Part shown: positions 17,147 to 25,705 of the stretch, one piece after another | How the letters are laid out: each line of letters starts with the position of its first letter | Position numbering within the stretch: the first letter of the stretch is position 1 | NCBI GenBank assembly: GCA_964555585.1 | Contig: CAZKSN010000001.1 | Location: forward strand, 124,001 to 188,000 | Direction: 5' to 3' | DNA: 64,000 nucleotides | DNA from: CAZKSN01 sp964555585 | Lineage (GTDB): Bacteria; Bacillota_I; Bacilli_A; RF39; UBA660 | The notes under the pieces: model-generated | Told to the model about the DNA's origin: nothing | Seen by the model: only the letters and a program-made list of their open reading frames with translations | The model's database searches: none | Position numbers and translations under genes: made by a program

Positions 17147-17586
17147 GATAAAACTCCTTTAATTAAGGCAACAATAAATGAAAAGAAAATTCCATATAAA
17201 ATAATACATCCCGTTAATTTAAAAAAATTGGAACCTATACCTCTTATAAATCCTTCTCTTCTGTAATCCATTGCCGCACTTGTGATTGCGTGAGAAAAAC
17301 CAGTGGTTGGAACTAATAATCCTGCTTTTGCATAACTGGCCATTTTATCAAAAATTCCTAAACCCGTTAATACTGATGCAATAATTACTAATACGATCAT
17401 AGTATACATGTAAGAATCTCTTATCGGTAGATTCAGACAATAATGAAAAAAATCAGATATTAATTGTCCTATTAAACCCATTAATCCACCAATAACAAAT
17501 GCAATAAGTGAATTTTTAATCTTATTTTCTTTAGGTAATTTTTGCTTAACCAATTTCTTATACTCTTTTTCAGTCAAAATGCTCAC
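17143..17586 (-). CDS. spoVAC: Stage V sporulation protein AC
   Basis: A 147-residue membrane protein with about four helices. It carries the family motifs FVIGGLMGLIGQLISDFF, GIFDKMASYAKAGLLVPTTG and FSHAITSAAMDYRREGFIRG. SpoVAC is a mechanosensitive component of the SpoVA dipicolinate channel. In typical spore formers it is transcribed with spoVAD and spoVAE in the forespore under SigG. It lies 38 bases downstream of sigF, as in Bacillus. Confidence 0.95.
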   Translation of the reverse strand: MSILTEKEYKKLVKQKLPKENKIKNSLIAFVIGGLMGLIGQLISDFFHYCLNLPIRDSYMYTMIVLVIIASVLTGLGIFDKMASYAKAGLLVPTTGFSHAITSAAMDYRREGFIRGIGSNFFKLTGCIILYGIFFSFIVALIKGVLS

Positions 17587-17624
17587 CTAATTTTATTATG
17601 TGAACATTTTTTATTTTAATACAA

Positions 17625-18278
17625 TTAATTAGCTATTTTTTCTTTTATTCTGGTCAAGATATTTTTCTCATTTCTTGAAATTTGTACTTGTGACATTCCT
17701 AGGTAACTGGCAGTTTCACTTTGAGTATAATCTTTGTAATAGCGACATTTTATAATTTCTCTATCAATGGAATTCAATTTAGCCAGTTCATTTCTCAAAC
17801 TTATTATATTATCTAAATTATCTCTGCCATCTTCACCTATTATTTCATGAAAAGAATTATTGTTAATTTCATTATCTAGGCTTAATGTTGCTTCGCTGGC
17901 TATTATTGCATTATATAAAACGTCTTCTGGTACATTCATAAATTCTGAAATTTCATAAAATGAAGGTAGTCTGCTTTCCTTTTGTGCCAAATACTCAAGA
18001 GTTTTTTGATAACTTTTATATAATTTTAAAGTTTCACTATTTATTCTCATATTTCTGTCATTTTTAACAAATTCCAATATTTCTCCTAAAATATAAGAAT
18101 ACGCATATGTAGTAAATTTAGCTTCAGATTGAGTATTATAATTTTTGTATGCCTTAATTACTCCAATTACTCCAACTTGGTACAAATCTTCTATATCATA
18201 GTAATAACTATATTTACTGGCTATTTTATATATAATTTTTTTAGTGTCATTTATATGTTTTATAAGATTTTCATTCAT
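17625..18278 (-). CDS. sigF: RNA polymerase sporulation sigma factor, SigF type
   Basis: A 217-residue sigma-70 family protein of the SigF/SigG/SigB group. Region 2 has the YDIEDLYQVGVIGVIKAYKN core-binding block, followed by region 3 and region 4 ending YLGMSQVQISRNEKNIL, the helix-turn-helix characteristic of SigF and SigG. Its place between a spoIIAA-like gene and spoVA supports SigF, the first forespore-specific factor. It is about 38 residues shorter at the N-terminus than Bacillus SigF. It overlaps the spoIIAA-like stop, and no spoIIAB lies between them. Confidence 0.9.
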   Translation of the reverse strand: MNENLIKHINDTKKIIYKIASKYSYYYDIEDLYQVGVIGVIKAYKNYNTQSEAKFTTYAYSYILGEILEFVKNDRNMRINSETLKLYKSYQKTLEYLAQKESRLPSFYEISEFMNVPEDVLYNAIIASEATLSLDNEINNNSFHEIIGEDGRDNLDNIISLRNELAKLNSIDREIIKCRYYKDYTQSETASYLGMSQVQISRNEKNILTRIKEKIAN

Positions 18279-18622
18279 ATTTTGAACACCCCTATAGCGG
18301 TTAATTCATTATTAGTCTGATAATAGTAGTCTTTTAATTCAGTGTTGTAAACTGCTTCTTCTAACTCTTTGTTATTTATATTGCATATACTTATTCTTCC
18401 TTTAAATGAATTAATTATATTATTTAGATCATATAAGCTTTCTATTCCTTTTTGATCAATAGAGTTTAATTTTTCAAAGTTTAAAACAACATATTTAAAT
18501 TCATGTTTTAAAATTATTGGAAAAATTTCATTTCTAAACTTATAGTTATTTAATTTTGTTAAAGATCCATTTAACCTGACAAATAATATTCCTTTTTTAA
18601 ATTCCATCTCTATTTTAATCAT
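18275..18622 (-). CDS. spoIIAA: SpoIIAA-like STAS protein lacking the phosphorylation serine
   Basis: A 115-residue STAS-domain protein in the position of the anti-anti-sigma factor SpoIIAA, directly upstream of sigF. The family normally has a DSSG motif whose second serine (Ser58 in Bacillus) is phosphorylated by SpoIIAB and dephosphorylated by SpoIIE. Here the aligned motif is D56-Q57-K58-G59, so no phosphorylatable residue remains at that site. The spoIIAB gene that normally follows is absent. The protein may bind a partner constitutively or have another role. The STAS assignment is firm; activity as an anti-anti-sigma factor is inference. Confidence 0.8.
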   Translation of the reverse strand: MIKIEMEFKKGILFVRLNGSLTKLNNYKFRNEIFPIILKHEFKYVVLNFEKLNSIDQKGIESLYDLNNIINSFKGRISICNINNKELEEAVYNTELKDYYYQTNNELTAIGVFKI

Positions 18623-18691
18623 ATTTTCTCCTACCTACCTAATATAGATTAATATTTTTTATAATTATACAGATTCGACAAATATAGAAGA

Positions 18692-19852
18692 TTAATTCGT
18701 TCGACTTTTTTTCCTAATATTGATAATAAATTTACAAATTAATAATAAAAAAATTATTATTATACTTATAATTACAAAATTTTTTACATTTTTTATATTT
18801 TTATCATTACTGACATGAGATTCAATTACTTTTATTTTATTAGTAATTATTTCCTTGTTTTCAGCTTCAATATCCTGAATACTTTTTACTTCTTTACTTA
18901 TTTTTTCATAACCATTGTTTGAACTTTTCTTTTCTTTATCAGGTTTTATATTGTTTGCTTTTTCAGAATCAATTATTTTATATCTATAAAATAATTTACT
19001 TTGAGATTCATCTTTTATATAGTCGTCAACAAAATCATAATAGTCTTCTAGATATTCTCTTTCTATGTCAAAATATTTAAACATTTTAAATCTATATCTA
19101 TAACTTACATCTTCAAAATGTGTCTGAGCAGCCCATGACTCATCTTTCATTATCATCATTCTGCATTTATTTACCCAACATTTACTGGTAGTTTCAACAA
19201 TCAAATCTTTTACACTTATAGCATGGTTATCAATTAAAAAGGAAAATGTGAAATAATCGTTATATTCTTTTCTACTTGTAGTATATAAATATATGTATAT
19301 TTCATTTAAATTATATTCTCCGTTTAGGTTTAAAAGTATATAAGTCTCAGGAGTAATCTCAATGGCGTCTTGACTTATTGAGTAATCATTTAATTTTTCA
19401 ATATTACCTTCATAAACACAATTTTCTGATATTGTAAAAGGAATTATTTCATCCGTGTTAACATCATAAATTACTATTTCTGAAATAATATGTGAATCAC
19501 TAAAACAAAAATCCTTTAATTCTATTTGATTGAAAGAATAGGAATTATAATCTACTTCAGTTATTATTTTTTCTATTTCATGGTAACTTGTATCTTCAGG
19601 AAAAGTACTGGAAAGAAAATACTCTGAATATATATAATCATTCATATCAGTATACTCTTGCAGATTGGTTCCATATTTTAAGTATTCTTCATTTGTTATC
19701 TTGTTTGTATACCATTTATATCTTATATCACTTTCAATTATAATATTTTCGTAACTGGGAAAAATATCACTCCATTCGGAAAATTCTTCTACTGCCTTAA
19801 GCTTAATTGGAACAACTAGTAAAATTAAAATAAAATATTTTAAAAGTCTAAT
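18692..19852 (-). CDS. Secreted, C-terminally anchored protein with apparent ATT start
   Basis: The open frame encodes 386 residues beginning RLLKYFILILLVVPIKLKA, a clear signal peptide, followed by an acidic Tyr/Ser/Asn-rich extracellular domain and a C-terminal helix (VIISIIIIFLLLICKFII) with a basic tail. No ATG, GTG or TTG precedes the signal peptide: an in-frame TAG lies six codons upstream, and AGGAG lies eight bases before ATT at 19852. The first in-frame ATG (19645) would remove the signal peptide. The family is unknown. It sits 70 bases upstream of the spoIIAA-like/sigF operon on the same strand, so a sporulation link is possible but unproven. Confidence 0.7.
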   Translation of the reverse strand: MRLLKYFILILLVVPIKLKAVEEFSEWSDIFPSYENIIIESDIRYKWYTNKITNEEYLKYGTNLQEYTDMNDYIYSEYFLSSTFPEDTSYHEIEKIITEVDYNSYSFNQIELKDFCFSDSHIISEIVIYDVNTDEIIPFTISENCVYEGNIEKLNDYSISQDAIEITPETYILLNLNGEYNLNEIYIYLYTTSRKEYNDYFTFSFLIDNHAISVKDLIVETTSKCWVNKCRMMIMKDESWAAQTHFEDVSYRYRFKMFKYFDIEREYLEDYYDFVDDYIKDESQSKLFYRYKIIDSEKANNIKPDKEKKSSNNGYEKISKEVKSIQDIEAENKEIITNKIKVIESHVSNDKNIKNVKNFVIISIIIIFLLLICKFIINIRKKSRTN

Positions 19853-19911
19853 AATTACATCTCCTCTCTAATATAATTATTACTTTTAAAATATAAATCT
19901 CTTTTATAAAA

Positions 19912-19942
19912 TAAAAAAAGTATATTTTTCTATACTTTTTTT
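19912..19942 (-). terminator. Terminator of the Nudix operon
   Basis: A perfect A/T-rich stem (AAAAAAAGTATA with TATACTTTTTTT) around a six-base loop, with a T-rich tail on the minus strand, overlapping the end of the Nudix gene. Confidence 0.7.
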
Positions 19943-20366
19943 ACAATAAACCTGTTTCCTTTGCGTAAGGTATTAAATAATTTTTTAATGATGAAGATAA
20001 ACAATTATCATCTTCATTTAAAGAATACCATTTATGTTCTAATATTTCAAAGTTTGGTTTTAATTCCACATCTACTTTTTTATTAGATACATATATATGA
20101 ATTTGTATTAATAAATTTGGATCTGAATCTGCAGGTTCTATAAAGGATAATACTTCTCTTAAATCCTTTTCCTCCACTTCAAAACTATTTCCAATCTCTT
20201 CTTTTATTTCTCTAATGGCCGCTTGTACATTTGTTTCTTCATCTTCAACCATACCACCTATTAAGGTATATTGTCCTTGATTAATGGATCTTATAGATTG
20301 TACAACCAATATTTTTCCATCATTGATAAAAGCCGTTCCTACAACCTGTTTTACTTTAGTTTTCAT
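19941..20366 (-). CDS. Nudix hydrolase
   Basis: A 141-residue Nudix domain protein with the complete catalytic box GGMVEDEETNVQAAIREIKEEIG (the GX5EX7REUXEEXGU pattern, about residues 37-59), which binds the metal and hydrolyses nucleoside diphosphates linked to another moiety. The substrate cannot be inferred. It follows a second Nudix gene by eight bases and shares its transcript, ended by the terminator at 19912-19942. Confidence 0.9.
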   Translation of the reverse strand: MKTKVKQVVGTAFINDGKILVVQSIRSINQGQYTLIGGMVEDEETNVQAAIREIKEEIGNSFEVEEKDLREVLSFIEPADSDPNLLIQIHIYVSNKKVDVELKPNFEILEHKWYSLNEDDNCLSSSLKNYLIPYAKETGLL

Positions 20367-20374
20367 AAATACTC

Positions 20375-20797
20375 CTAATAAATTTTTCCATTTAAATATT
20401 TTTCAATACATTTTCTACTAGGTTCATAAATATTCTTTGGTAAATTTTTAAAATCAAACCATTCCCATTTTATTATTTCATCCGGTTCCATTGTTTTTAC
20501 TTCTCCTTCATACTCAGTTGCTATTAAACCTACAGTTACATAATGAACATTTGGTGCATAATCATCCTGAACACAAAAGACCTCTATTTTTTTTATATCC
20601 AAATCTGTTTCCTCTTTTGTTTCTCTTATACCTGCTTCCAGCAGATTCTCATCAAAGTCAAATTTTCCACCCGGCATTGTCCAGGTACCCTGACCTTCCA
20701 AATCACTTGAAGCTTTCTCTTTATCTTCATTTCTTAAACCTAATAATATCTTGTTATCTTTTAAAACGATAACTCCTACTCCTACACCTGTTTTCAT
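20375..20797 (-). CDS. Nudix hydrolase with altered final box residue
   Basis: A 140-residue Nudix protein of MutT/NTP-pyrophosphohydrolase type. The box reads GGKFDFDENLLEAGIRETKEETDL (about residues 42-65), with all metal-binding Glu residues present but Asp in place of the usual final Gly. It begins KTGVGVGVIVLKDNKILLG, typical of nucleotide-sanitising or ADP-ribose-type members. It is the first of two adjacent but dissimilar Nudix genes. Confidence 0.88.
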   Translation of the reverse strand: MKTGVGVGVIVLKDNKILLGLRNEDKEKASSDLEGQGTWTMPGGKFDFDENLLEAGIRETKEETDLDIKKIEVFCVQDDYAPNVHYVTVGLIATEYEGEVKTMEPDEIIKWEWFDFKNLPKNIYEPSRKCIEKYLNGKIY

Positions 20798-20831
20798 AAA
20801 ATACTCCTATTTTAATATATCACTATAAAGC

Positions 20832-21350
20832 TTATTTTTCAAATAAATCAATTAAACTTTTATATCTGTTTACAAGTTCTTTATTACACTTATCATATAT
20901 AAAATTATAAATTTCTCTATAAAACCATTTCATATTTTCTGAATGTCTGCTGATAATAGAAGGATCTATCTCATAATCAAATAATAAATTATGCAATTTA
21001 TCAGCACATTCTACATTAAGTACATTTACATCACATTTCTTCAATCTTTCTAAAAATTCTTTTTTTCTTTCAATATAATCCTTAATTCCTTGATTTTCTG
21101 TAAGATTCATCACATTATTTGCAATTGTTTCTCCGAATTCTTTTTTAATGTCTTCGTAGCCATAAGCAGTATCCTCAATTACATCATGAAGTATTCCGGA
21201 AATCACTATATCCTCCGGCATATCAATAGATTTTAACATCATTCCGACAGTAATTGGATGAATAGCAAAATCTATGTTTTCATTTTTTCTTTTTTGATTT
21301 ATATGGGCTTTAAAACAAAAATGAATTGCTCTTTCTACATTATTATACAT
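20832..21350 (-). CDS. Small HD phosphohydrolase, MESH1-like (p)ppGpp hydrolase candidate
   Basis: A 172-residue single-domain protein of the RelA/SpoT hydrolase type. It keeps the full catalytic set: H16, H31 (AIHPITVG), H55-D56 and E59-D60 in ILHDVIEDT, and the later ADKLHN aspartate. Small alarmone hydrolases of this kind cleave the 3-prime pyrophosphate of ppGpp using manganese. The large RelA protein in this window has lost the HDxxED residues, so this gene may supply the hydrolase. It lies upstream of the Nudix pair. The motif assignment is firm; the substrate is inferred. Confidence 0.8.
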   Translation of the reverse strand: MYNNVERAIHFCFKAHINQKRKNENIDFAIHPITVGMMLKSIDMPEDIVISGILHDVIEDTAYGYEDIKKEFGETIANNVMNLTENQGIKDYIERKKEFLERLKKCDVNVLNVECADKLHNLLFDYEIDPSIISRHSENMKWFYREIYNFIYDKCNKELVNRYKSLIDLFEK

Positions 21351-21383
21351 ATTTCCTCCTATAATATTTTTTAATTATAGCAT

Positions 21384-21407
21384 AAAAAAAGAGTATTTAT
21401 ACTCTTT
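21384..21407 (-). terminator. Terminator of dacF
   Basis: AAAGAGTA (21388-21395) pairs with TACTCTTT (21400-21407) around TTTA, with seven T following on the minus strand. Confidence 0.85.
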
Positions 21408-21432
21408 ATTATAATTTTAATTATTATAATGC

Positions 21433-22590
21433 TTATCTTATCATATTTATATTTCCACTTATAATATCTCTGAAATTATTATACATTGTTCTAAAAAAAC
21501 TTGCCTTCTCAACTTTTTCTTTAACAACTAAGTCATATTTCAAACTTTTATTTTTATAGTTTAAAGTTAATGTTCCTATCTTATCTCCAATATCTAGCGG
21601 AGCTTTTACTTTATCCAAGTTTTTTTCAATTTTATAATTTATTTCTTCAGTATTTTTATCCACTAATATATTTACATTTTCCTTTACATAATAATTAACA
21701 TTTTTATTTCTACTTTTATCTACAAATATACTTCCTAGTTTTTGATTTGAATTTACAATTGTTTTTATATTATACATACTATATCCATATTCCATCATTT
21801 TGATAACATCAATACTTCTGTTTTCTTTTGTATCAGCACCCATTACAACTGCAATCAAACGCATTCCGTTTTTTTCCATAGTTGCAGTTAAACAGTATTG
21901 AGCATCATCGGTAAAACCTGTTTTCAAACCATCCATGCCCTTATAAAATCTAACTAAAGAATTTGTATTTACCAACCAGTGATTTTTACCGCTTACATTT
22001 ATATATTCTTCATATGTACTTGTTATTTTCAATACTTCTTTGTATTTAACTAATTCTTTTGCCATTAATGCCAGATCATATGCTGTTGTATAGTGATTTG
22101 CCTCATCCAATCCATGAGAATTTTTAAAATTTGTGTTTTTTGCGCCTAATTCCAAAGCTCTTTTATTCATCATATTCACAAAATTATCTTCTGTTCCACC
22201 AATATATTCTGCCATAGCAACCGCGGCATCATTGGCGGAAGCTATGCCTATTCCCTTTAACAAATCACTAACTTGCACTTTAGTGTTGGCTTCAATAAAA
22301 ATCTGAGTGCCGCCCATACCTGAAGCATTAGAGCTTATTAACACTTCATCATTTATATTTATTTTATTTTTTTCCAAAGCTTCCATCGCCAAGAGTAAAG
22401 TCATAATTTTAGTCATTGAGGCAGGACTCAATTTTTCATGAGAATTTTTTTCAAATAGAATACCGCCAGTACTGGCTTCTATTAATATTGCACTTTTAGA
22501 ATGTTCTGCAAATTCAGTTGCATTTAAATTTATTATATTAATTAGAAAACAAAATATAAAAAATAAAACTAACTTTTTCAATGTACTCAC
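21433..22590 (-). CDS. dacF: D-alanyl-D-alanine carboxypeptidase (S11 family, DacF-like)
   Basis: A 385-residue penicillin-binding protein with a signal peptide (about 1-24) and the three active-site motifs in order: S58-M-T-K61 (SPASMTK), SAN in GIASANDAAVAMAEYIGG and KTG in GMDGLKTGFTDDA. It trims the terminal D-Ala of peptidoglycan stem peptides outside the membrane. A PBP5-type C-terminal beta domain and an amphipathic end follow. In Bacillus dacF precedes spoIIAA; here it lies about 2.8 kb upstream of the spoIIAA-like gene on the same strand, so the old linkage seems to have been opened by insertion of other genes. The precise paralogue (dacF or dacA) is uncertain. Confidence 0.9.
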   Translation of the reverse strand: MSTLKKLVLFFIFCFLINIINLNATEFAEHSKSAILIEASTGGILFEKNSHEKLSPASMTKIMTLLLAMEALEKNKININDEVLISSNASGMGGTQIFIEANTKVQVSDLLKGIGIASANDAAVAMAEYIGGTEDNFVNMMNKRALELGAKNTNFKNSHGLDEANHYTTAYDLALMAKELVKYKEVLKITSTYEEYINVSGKNHWLVNTNSLVRFYKGMDGLKTGFTDDAQYCLTATMEKNGMRLIAVVMGADTKENRSIDVIKMMEYGYSMYNIKTIVNSNQKLGSIFVDKSRNKNVNYYVKENVNILVDKNTEEINYKIEKNLDKVKAPLDIGDKIGTLTLNYKNKSLKYDLVVKEKVEKASFFRTMYNNFRDIISGNINMIR

Positions 22591-22696
22591 CTACTGAATT
22601 TTATGAATATATTTAAAAGTTATACATTAAATATAAAATACTTTATATAAAAATTATAAAAAATGAATAATATTGAATAATATAAATGGAGCGAAT

Positions 22697-23605
22697 ATGA
22701 AAAAAATAATACTTATTTTATTAATAATTGTTTTATTTTATTTTTATGGTATACCGTTTTTAAATGAAAGATATGAGACAACCAACAAATTAAAGGAATT
22801 AGGCTATTCAAATGAAGAAATAGAATTTATTAATGAAAAGTTAAATGAGGAAGAAATAGAAGAACTGGAAAACATGGAAAAAAATAAAGAATTGCTAAAG
22901 TTTATTAAAGTTGAATATTTTAAGTATGAATATCTAGAAAGATATACTAAATACGCTAATGATAATAATTTAGATAATGAAAAAATAGTGATGTATGTAA
23001 ATATTGGACTGGATAGAGAATTTTATACAAATACAAATGTAGTGTCCAATCCTAATGATAAATTGGTTTTAGTAAATAAATACAATTCTCTGCCGGATAA
23101 TTTTGAAGCAAAGAATATAACTAAATTCAGCAGTGACTATAGTTATAATGGTCAAAAAATGGAAAAGACTGCGGCTGAAAATATTATGGCACTGATAAAT
23201 GATGCCAGAAAAAAAGGATATACACTATTAATAGTATCAGGATATAGAACTGAAGAATATCAAAGAAACTTATATGAAAATTCCATCAATCAAAATGGCA
23301 AGGAACATGCAGATAAGTATTCAGCAAGACCGGGACACTCTGAGCATCAGACCGGACTTGCAGTAGATATTTCAAATAAAGCAGGAGTATTGGATGGATT
23401 TGAACAGTATGATGTATATGACTGGGTAATAGAGAATGCACATAAATACGGTTTTATTGAAAGATATCCTAAAGGAAAAGAATTCATTACTGGTTATAGT
23501 TACGAACCGTGGCACTACAGATTTGTAGGAGTTGAAGCTGCCACTGTGATACATGATGAAAATATTACACTTGAGGAATATGCTGTAAAGTATTTAAATT
23601 ACTAA
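22697..23605 (+). CDS. D-alanyl-D-alanine/LD-carboxypeptidase, M15B (VanY/LdcB type)
   Basis: A 302-residue, membrane-anchored peptidase: an N-terminal helix (about 3-20), a helical linker and the M15 domain with SGYRTEEYQ, zinc ligands H214 and D224 in HSEHQTGLAVD, and E270 and H273 in EPWHYRFVG. All catalytic residues are present. It cleaves D-amino-acid bonds in peptidoglycan stems outside the cell. The frame opens at a TTG at 22673, but GGAG lies before the ATG at 22697, which starts the signal anchor. A second, degenerate copy lies at 47894. Confidence 0.9.
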   Translation: MKKIILILLIIVLFYFYGIPFLNERYETTNKLKELGYSNEEIEFINEKLNEEEIEELENMEKNKELLKFIKVEYFKYEYLERYTKYANDNNLDNEKIVMYVNIGLDREFYTNTNVVSNPNDKLVLVNKYNSLPDNFEAKNITKFSSDYSYNGQKMEKTAAENIMALINDARKKGYTLLIVSGYRTEEYQRNLYENSINQNGKEHADKYSARPGHSEHQTGLAVDISNKAGVLDGFEQYDVYDWVIENAHKYGFIERYPKGKEFITGYSYEPWHYRFVGVEAATVIHDENITLEEYAVKYLNY

Positions 23606-24351
23606 GCTACTCTGTTTTTTCTTGTGAATAGAATTTTAATTTGAATGAAAACAATTAGTATATTTGAAAGCACTATTATTAAAATAGTAATAATATTGTC
23701 TTTTTTAGTAAAATCATTGGTTTCAATTACTTCCTTGTCTTCCTTAAAAGTAGAAATAACTTTATTTACTTTAATCGTATAAATATTAGTGGTTTTTTCA
23801 TCTTTACTCGTAACAGTTATAGTAATTACGTTCTGTTCTTTAAGTAAATTTGAATTTCCTATCAACTTAACATCTGAATATTCACTTTTAAGCTCATAAT
23901 TTATTTCTAAATCAGTTTCTTCTTTACTTATGTTAATTAGATATTCATATTTATTTTCATCAAAATCTATATCATGTCCAGTTATTTCCAAATTTGTTAA
24001 AGTGGCACTTTCATAATCATAAATTTCATTATATCCCCTATAAACATATATCTGATAATTTTCAAAGGTATCATCAAGCTTATATACTTTTATTTCTAGT
24101 TTATTAATTCCTAATTCCAGATTTATCTTTCCTATTCCTTCAACATAATCATCAGTTTCTTCTTTTATATAATCAATATTTATAGAAGTTGTATTTTCAG
24201 CTACAAATACATTATACTTTCTTATATCTTTATTAAAATACGGTATTAGATATGATTCATTAACAATTATATTTGATATAGCTTTTAATTTTAAACTAAA
24301 AGAAAAGAAAGTAATTAATACTATCACAATATATTTTAATATATTTTTCAT
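23602..24351 (-). CDS. Cadherin-like beta-sandwich surface protein
   Basis: A 249-residue protein with a signal peptide (about 1-24), two beta-sandwich repeats of the cadherin-like domain type (about 28-110 and 113-200) and a C-terminal transmembrane helix with a basic end. The repeats show the characteristic Y.V.V, then GINKLEIKVY and Y.I.V spacing, and the second repeat begins LTNLEITGHDIDFDENKYEY. Such domains usually mediate adhesion or scaffold cell-surface enzymes. Its TAG stop overlaps the TAA of the convergent peptidase gene by two bases. Confidence 0.75.
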   Translation of the reverse strand: MKNILKYIVIVLITFFSFSLKLKAISNIIVNESYLIPYFNKDIRKYNVFVAENTTSINIDYIKEETDDYVEGIGKINLELGINKLEIKVYKLDDTFENYQIYVYRGYNEIYDYESATLTNLEITGHDIDFDENKYEYLINISKEETDLEINYELKSEYSDVKLIGNSNLLKEQNVITITVTSKDEKTTNIYTIKVNKVISTFKEDKEVIETNDFTKKDNIITILIIVLSNILIVFIQIKILFTRKNRVA

Positions 24352-24362
24352 AGCTCCACTTC

Positions 24363-25640
24363 CTATTTTATTTTTTTAATTATTATGTTTTTTACTCTTT
24401 TTCTTTTATTTTCTATTTTAAAACAACTTATAAAATTATTATTTACATTTTCTATTATTTTATTATAAAAAATTGTTCCCAGTATTTCTCCCTTCATTAC
24501 ATAATCTCCAATAGACTTGTTTAATTTGATTCCAACAGCATAATCTATTAAATCTTCTTTATGTTTTCTTCCTGCTCCCAAAGCAGCTACAAGTTCACCT
24601 ATTCCTAAAGCATCAATATCATTTATATAACCGCTTTTTTCACTAAGCACTATCAATTTACTTGCCTCATCTTTTACAGAACTGACATTTCCCTTCTGGG
24701 TTTTTATCCATTCATAAAATTTATCTCTTGCTTTTCCGGTATTTAAAGTTTTAATAACCAACTTTTTAGCAGAATAGAAGCTAATGTTTTTTCCTAAACT
24801 AACCATGTTTGAAGAGATATTAACCACTAATTCTCTCAATCTCTTATCAAAGTTTCCATTAAAGAAATCAATTACCTCCTTAACTTCCAGTGAATTTCCA
24901 ACAGAAGTTCCCAATGGATAATTCATATCTGTTAGAATGCATACTACTTTTCTATTATATTCCTTTCCTAATTTTATCATTATTTTTGATAGTTCAACTG
25001 CAGCCTTTATATTCTTCATAAAAGCGCCTTTTCCCACTTTTAAATCAATAACTATATTTGGAGCTCCGCTGGCTATTTTCTTGCTCATTATAGAACTTGC
25101 TATCAAGGGAATAGAATTTACAGCACCTATTTCATCCCTGAGAGCATATATTTTTTTATCTGCAAGTGCAACAGTTTCACTCTGACTTATTACTGAAATT
25201 CCTATTTTATTCACATTGTCAAAAAATTCTTCACTGCTTAAACTTACATTATAACCAGCTATACTTTCAAGTTTATCAATCGTACCTCCAGTAAAGCCTA
25301 AACTTCTACCACTCATTTTTGCAACCGCTATTCCTAAAGAAGCTACAATTGGACCTACAATAAGTGTGGTTTTATCTCCAATACCTCCGGTTGAGTGCTT
25401 ATCTACTACAGGTATTTTTATTTGAGATAAATCAATTTTATTGCCGCTATTAATCATAATATCAGTTAGATAATAAATTTCTTTATAATTTAATCCTTTA
25501 TTATAAACTGCAAATAAAAAATCACTCATTTCTTTATCAGAAATATTCTTATTTACGTAGTTCATAACCGCATATTCAATTTCTTTATAATTTAACTCTT
25601 CCTTATTATTTTTCTTTTCAATTATTTCACTTATCTTCAT
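24363..25640 (-). CDS. pdp: Pyrimidine-nucleoside phosphorylase
   Basis: A 425-residue member of the thymidine/pyrimidine nucleoside phosphorylase family, which cleaves (deoxy)uridine or thymidine with phosphate to recover bases. Diagnostic blocks are VDKHSTGGIGDKTTL (phosphate site, about 80-94), KMSGRSLGFTGGTIDKLES, and SSIMSKKIASGAPNIVIDLKVG. The C-terminal alpha/beta domain is present with KHKEDL. Length is typical. It overlaps nothing but lies 11 bases upstream of the surface protein gene on the same strand. Confidence 0.93.
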   Translation of the reverse strand: MKISEIIEKKNNKEELNYKEIEYAVMNYVNKNISDKEMSDFLFAVYNKGLNYKEIYYLTDIMINSGNKIDLSQIKIPVVDKHSTGGIGDKTTLIVGPIVASLGIAVAKMSGRSLGFTGGTIDKLESIAGYNVSLSSEEFFDNVNKIGISVISQSETVALADKKIYALRDEIGAVNSIPLIASSIMSKKIASGAPNIVIDLKVGKGAFMKNIKAAVELSKIMIKLGKEYNRKVVCILTDMNYPLGTSVGNSLEVKEVIDFFNGNFDKRLRELVVNISSNMVSLGKNISFYSAKKLVIKTLNTGKARDKFYEWIKTQKGNVSSVKDEASKLIVLSEKSGYINDIDALGIGELVAALGAGRKHKEDLIDYAVGIKLNKSIGDYVMKGEILGTIFYNKIIENVNNNFISCFKIENKRKRVKNIIIKKIK

Positions 25641-25680
25641 ATTATCACTCTATAGTAATTATAACATACTAAAATAAATA

Positions 25681-25705
25681 AAAAATAGAAATATTATTTC
25701 TATTT
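25681..25705. terminator. Terminator at the end of the XRE gene
   Basis: AAATAGAAAT (25683-25692) pairs with ATTTCTATTT (25696-25705) with a three-base loop. On the minus strand a T/A-rich tail follows. It includes the regulator's last codons. Confidence 0.65.
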
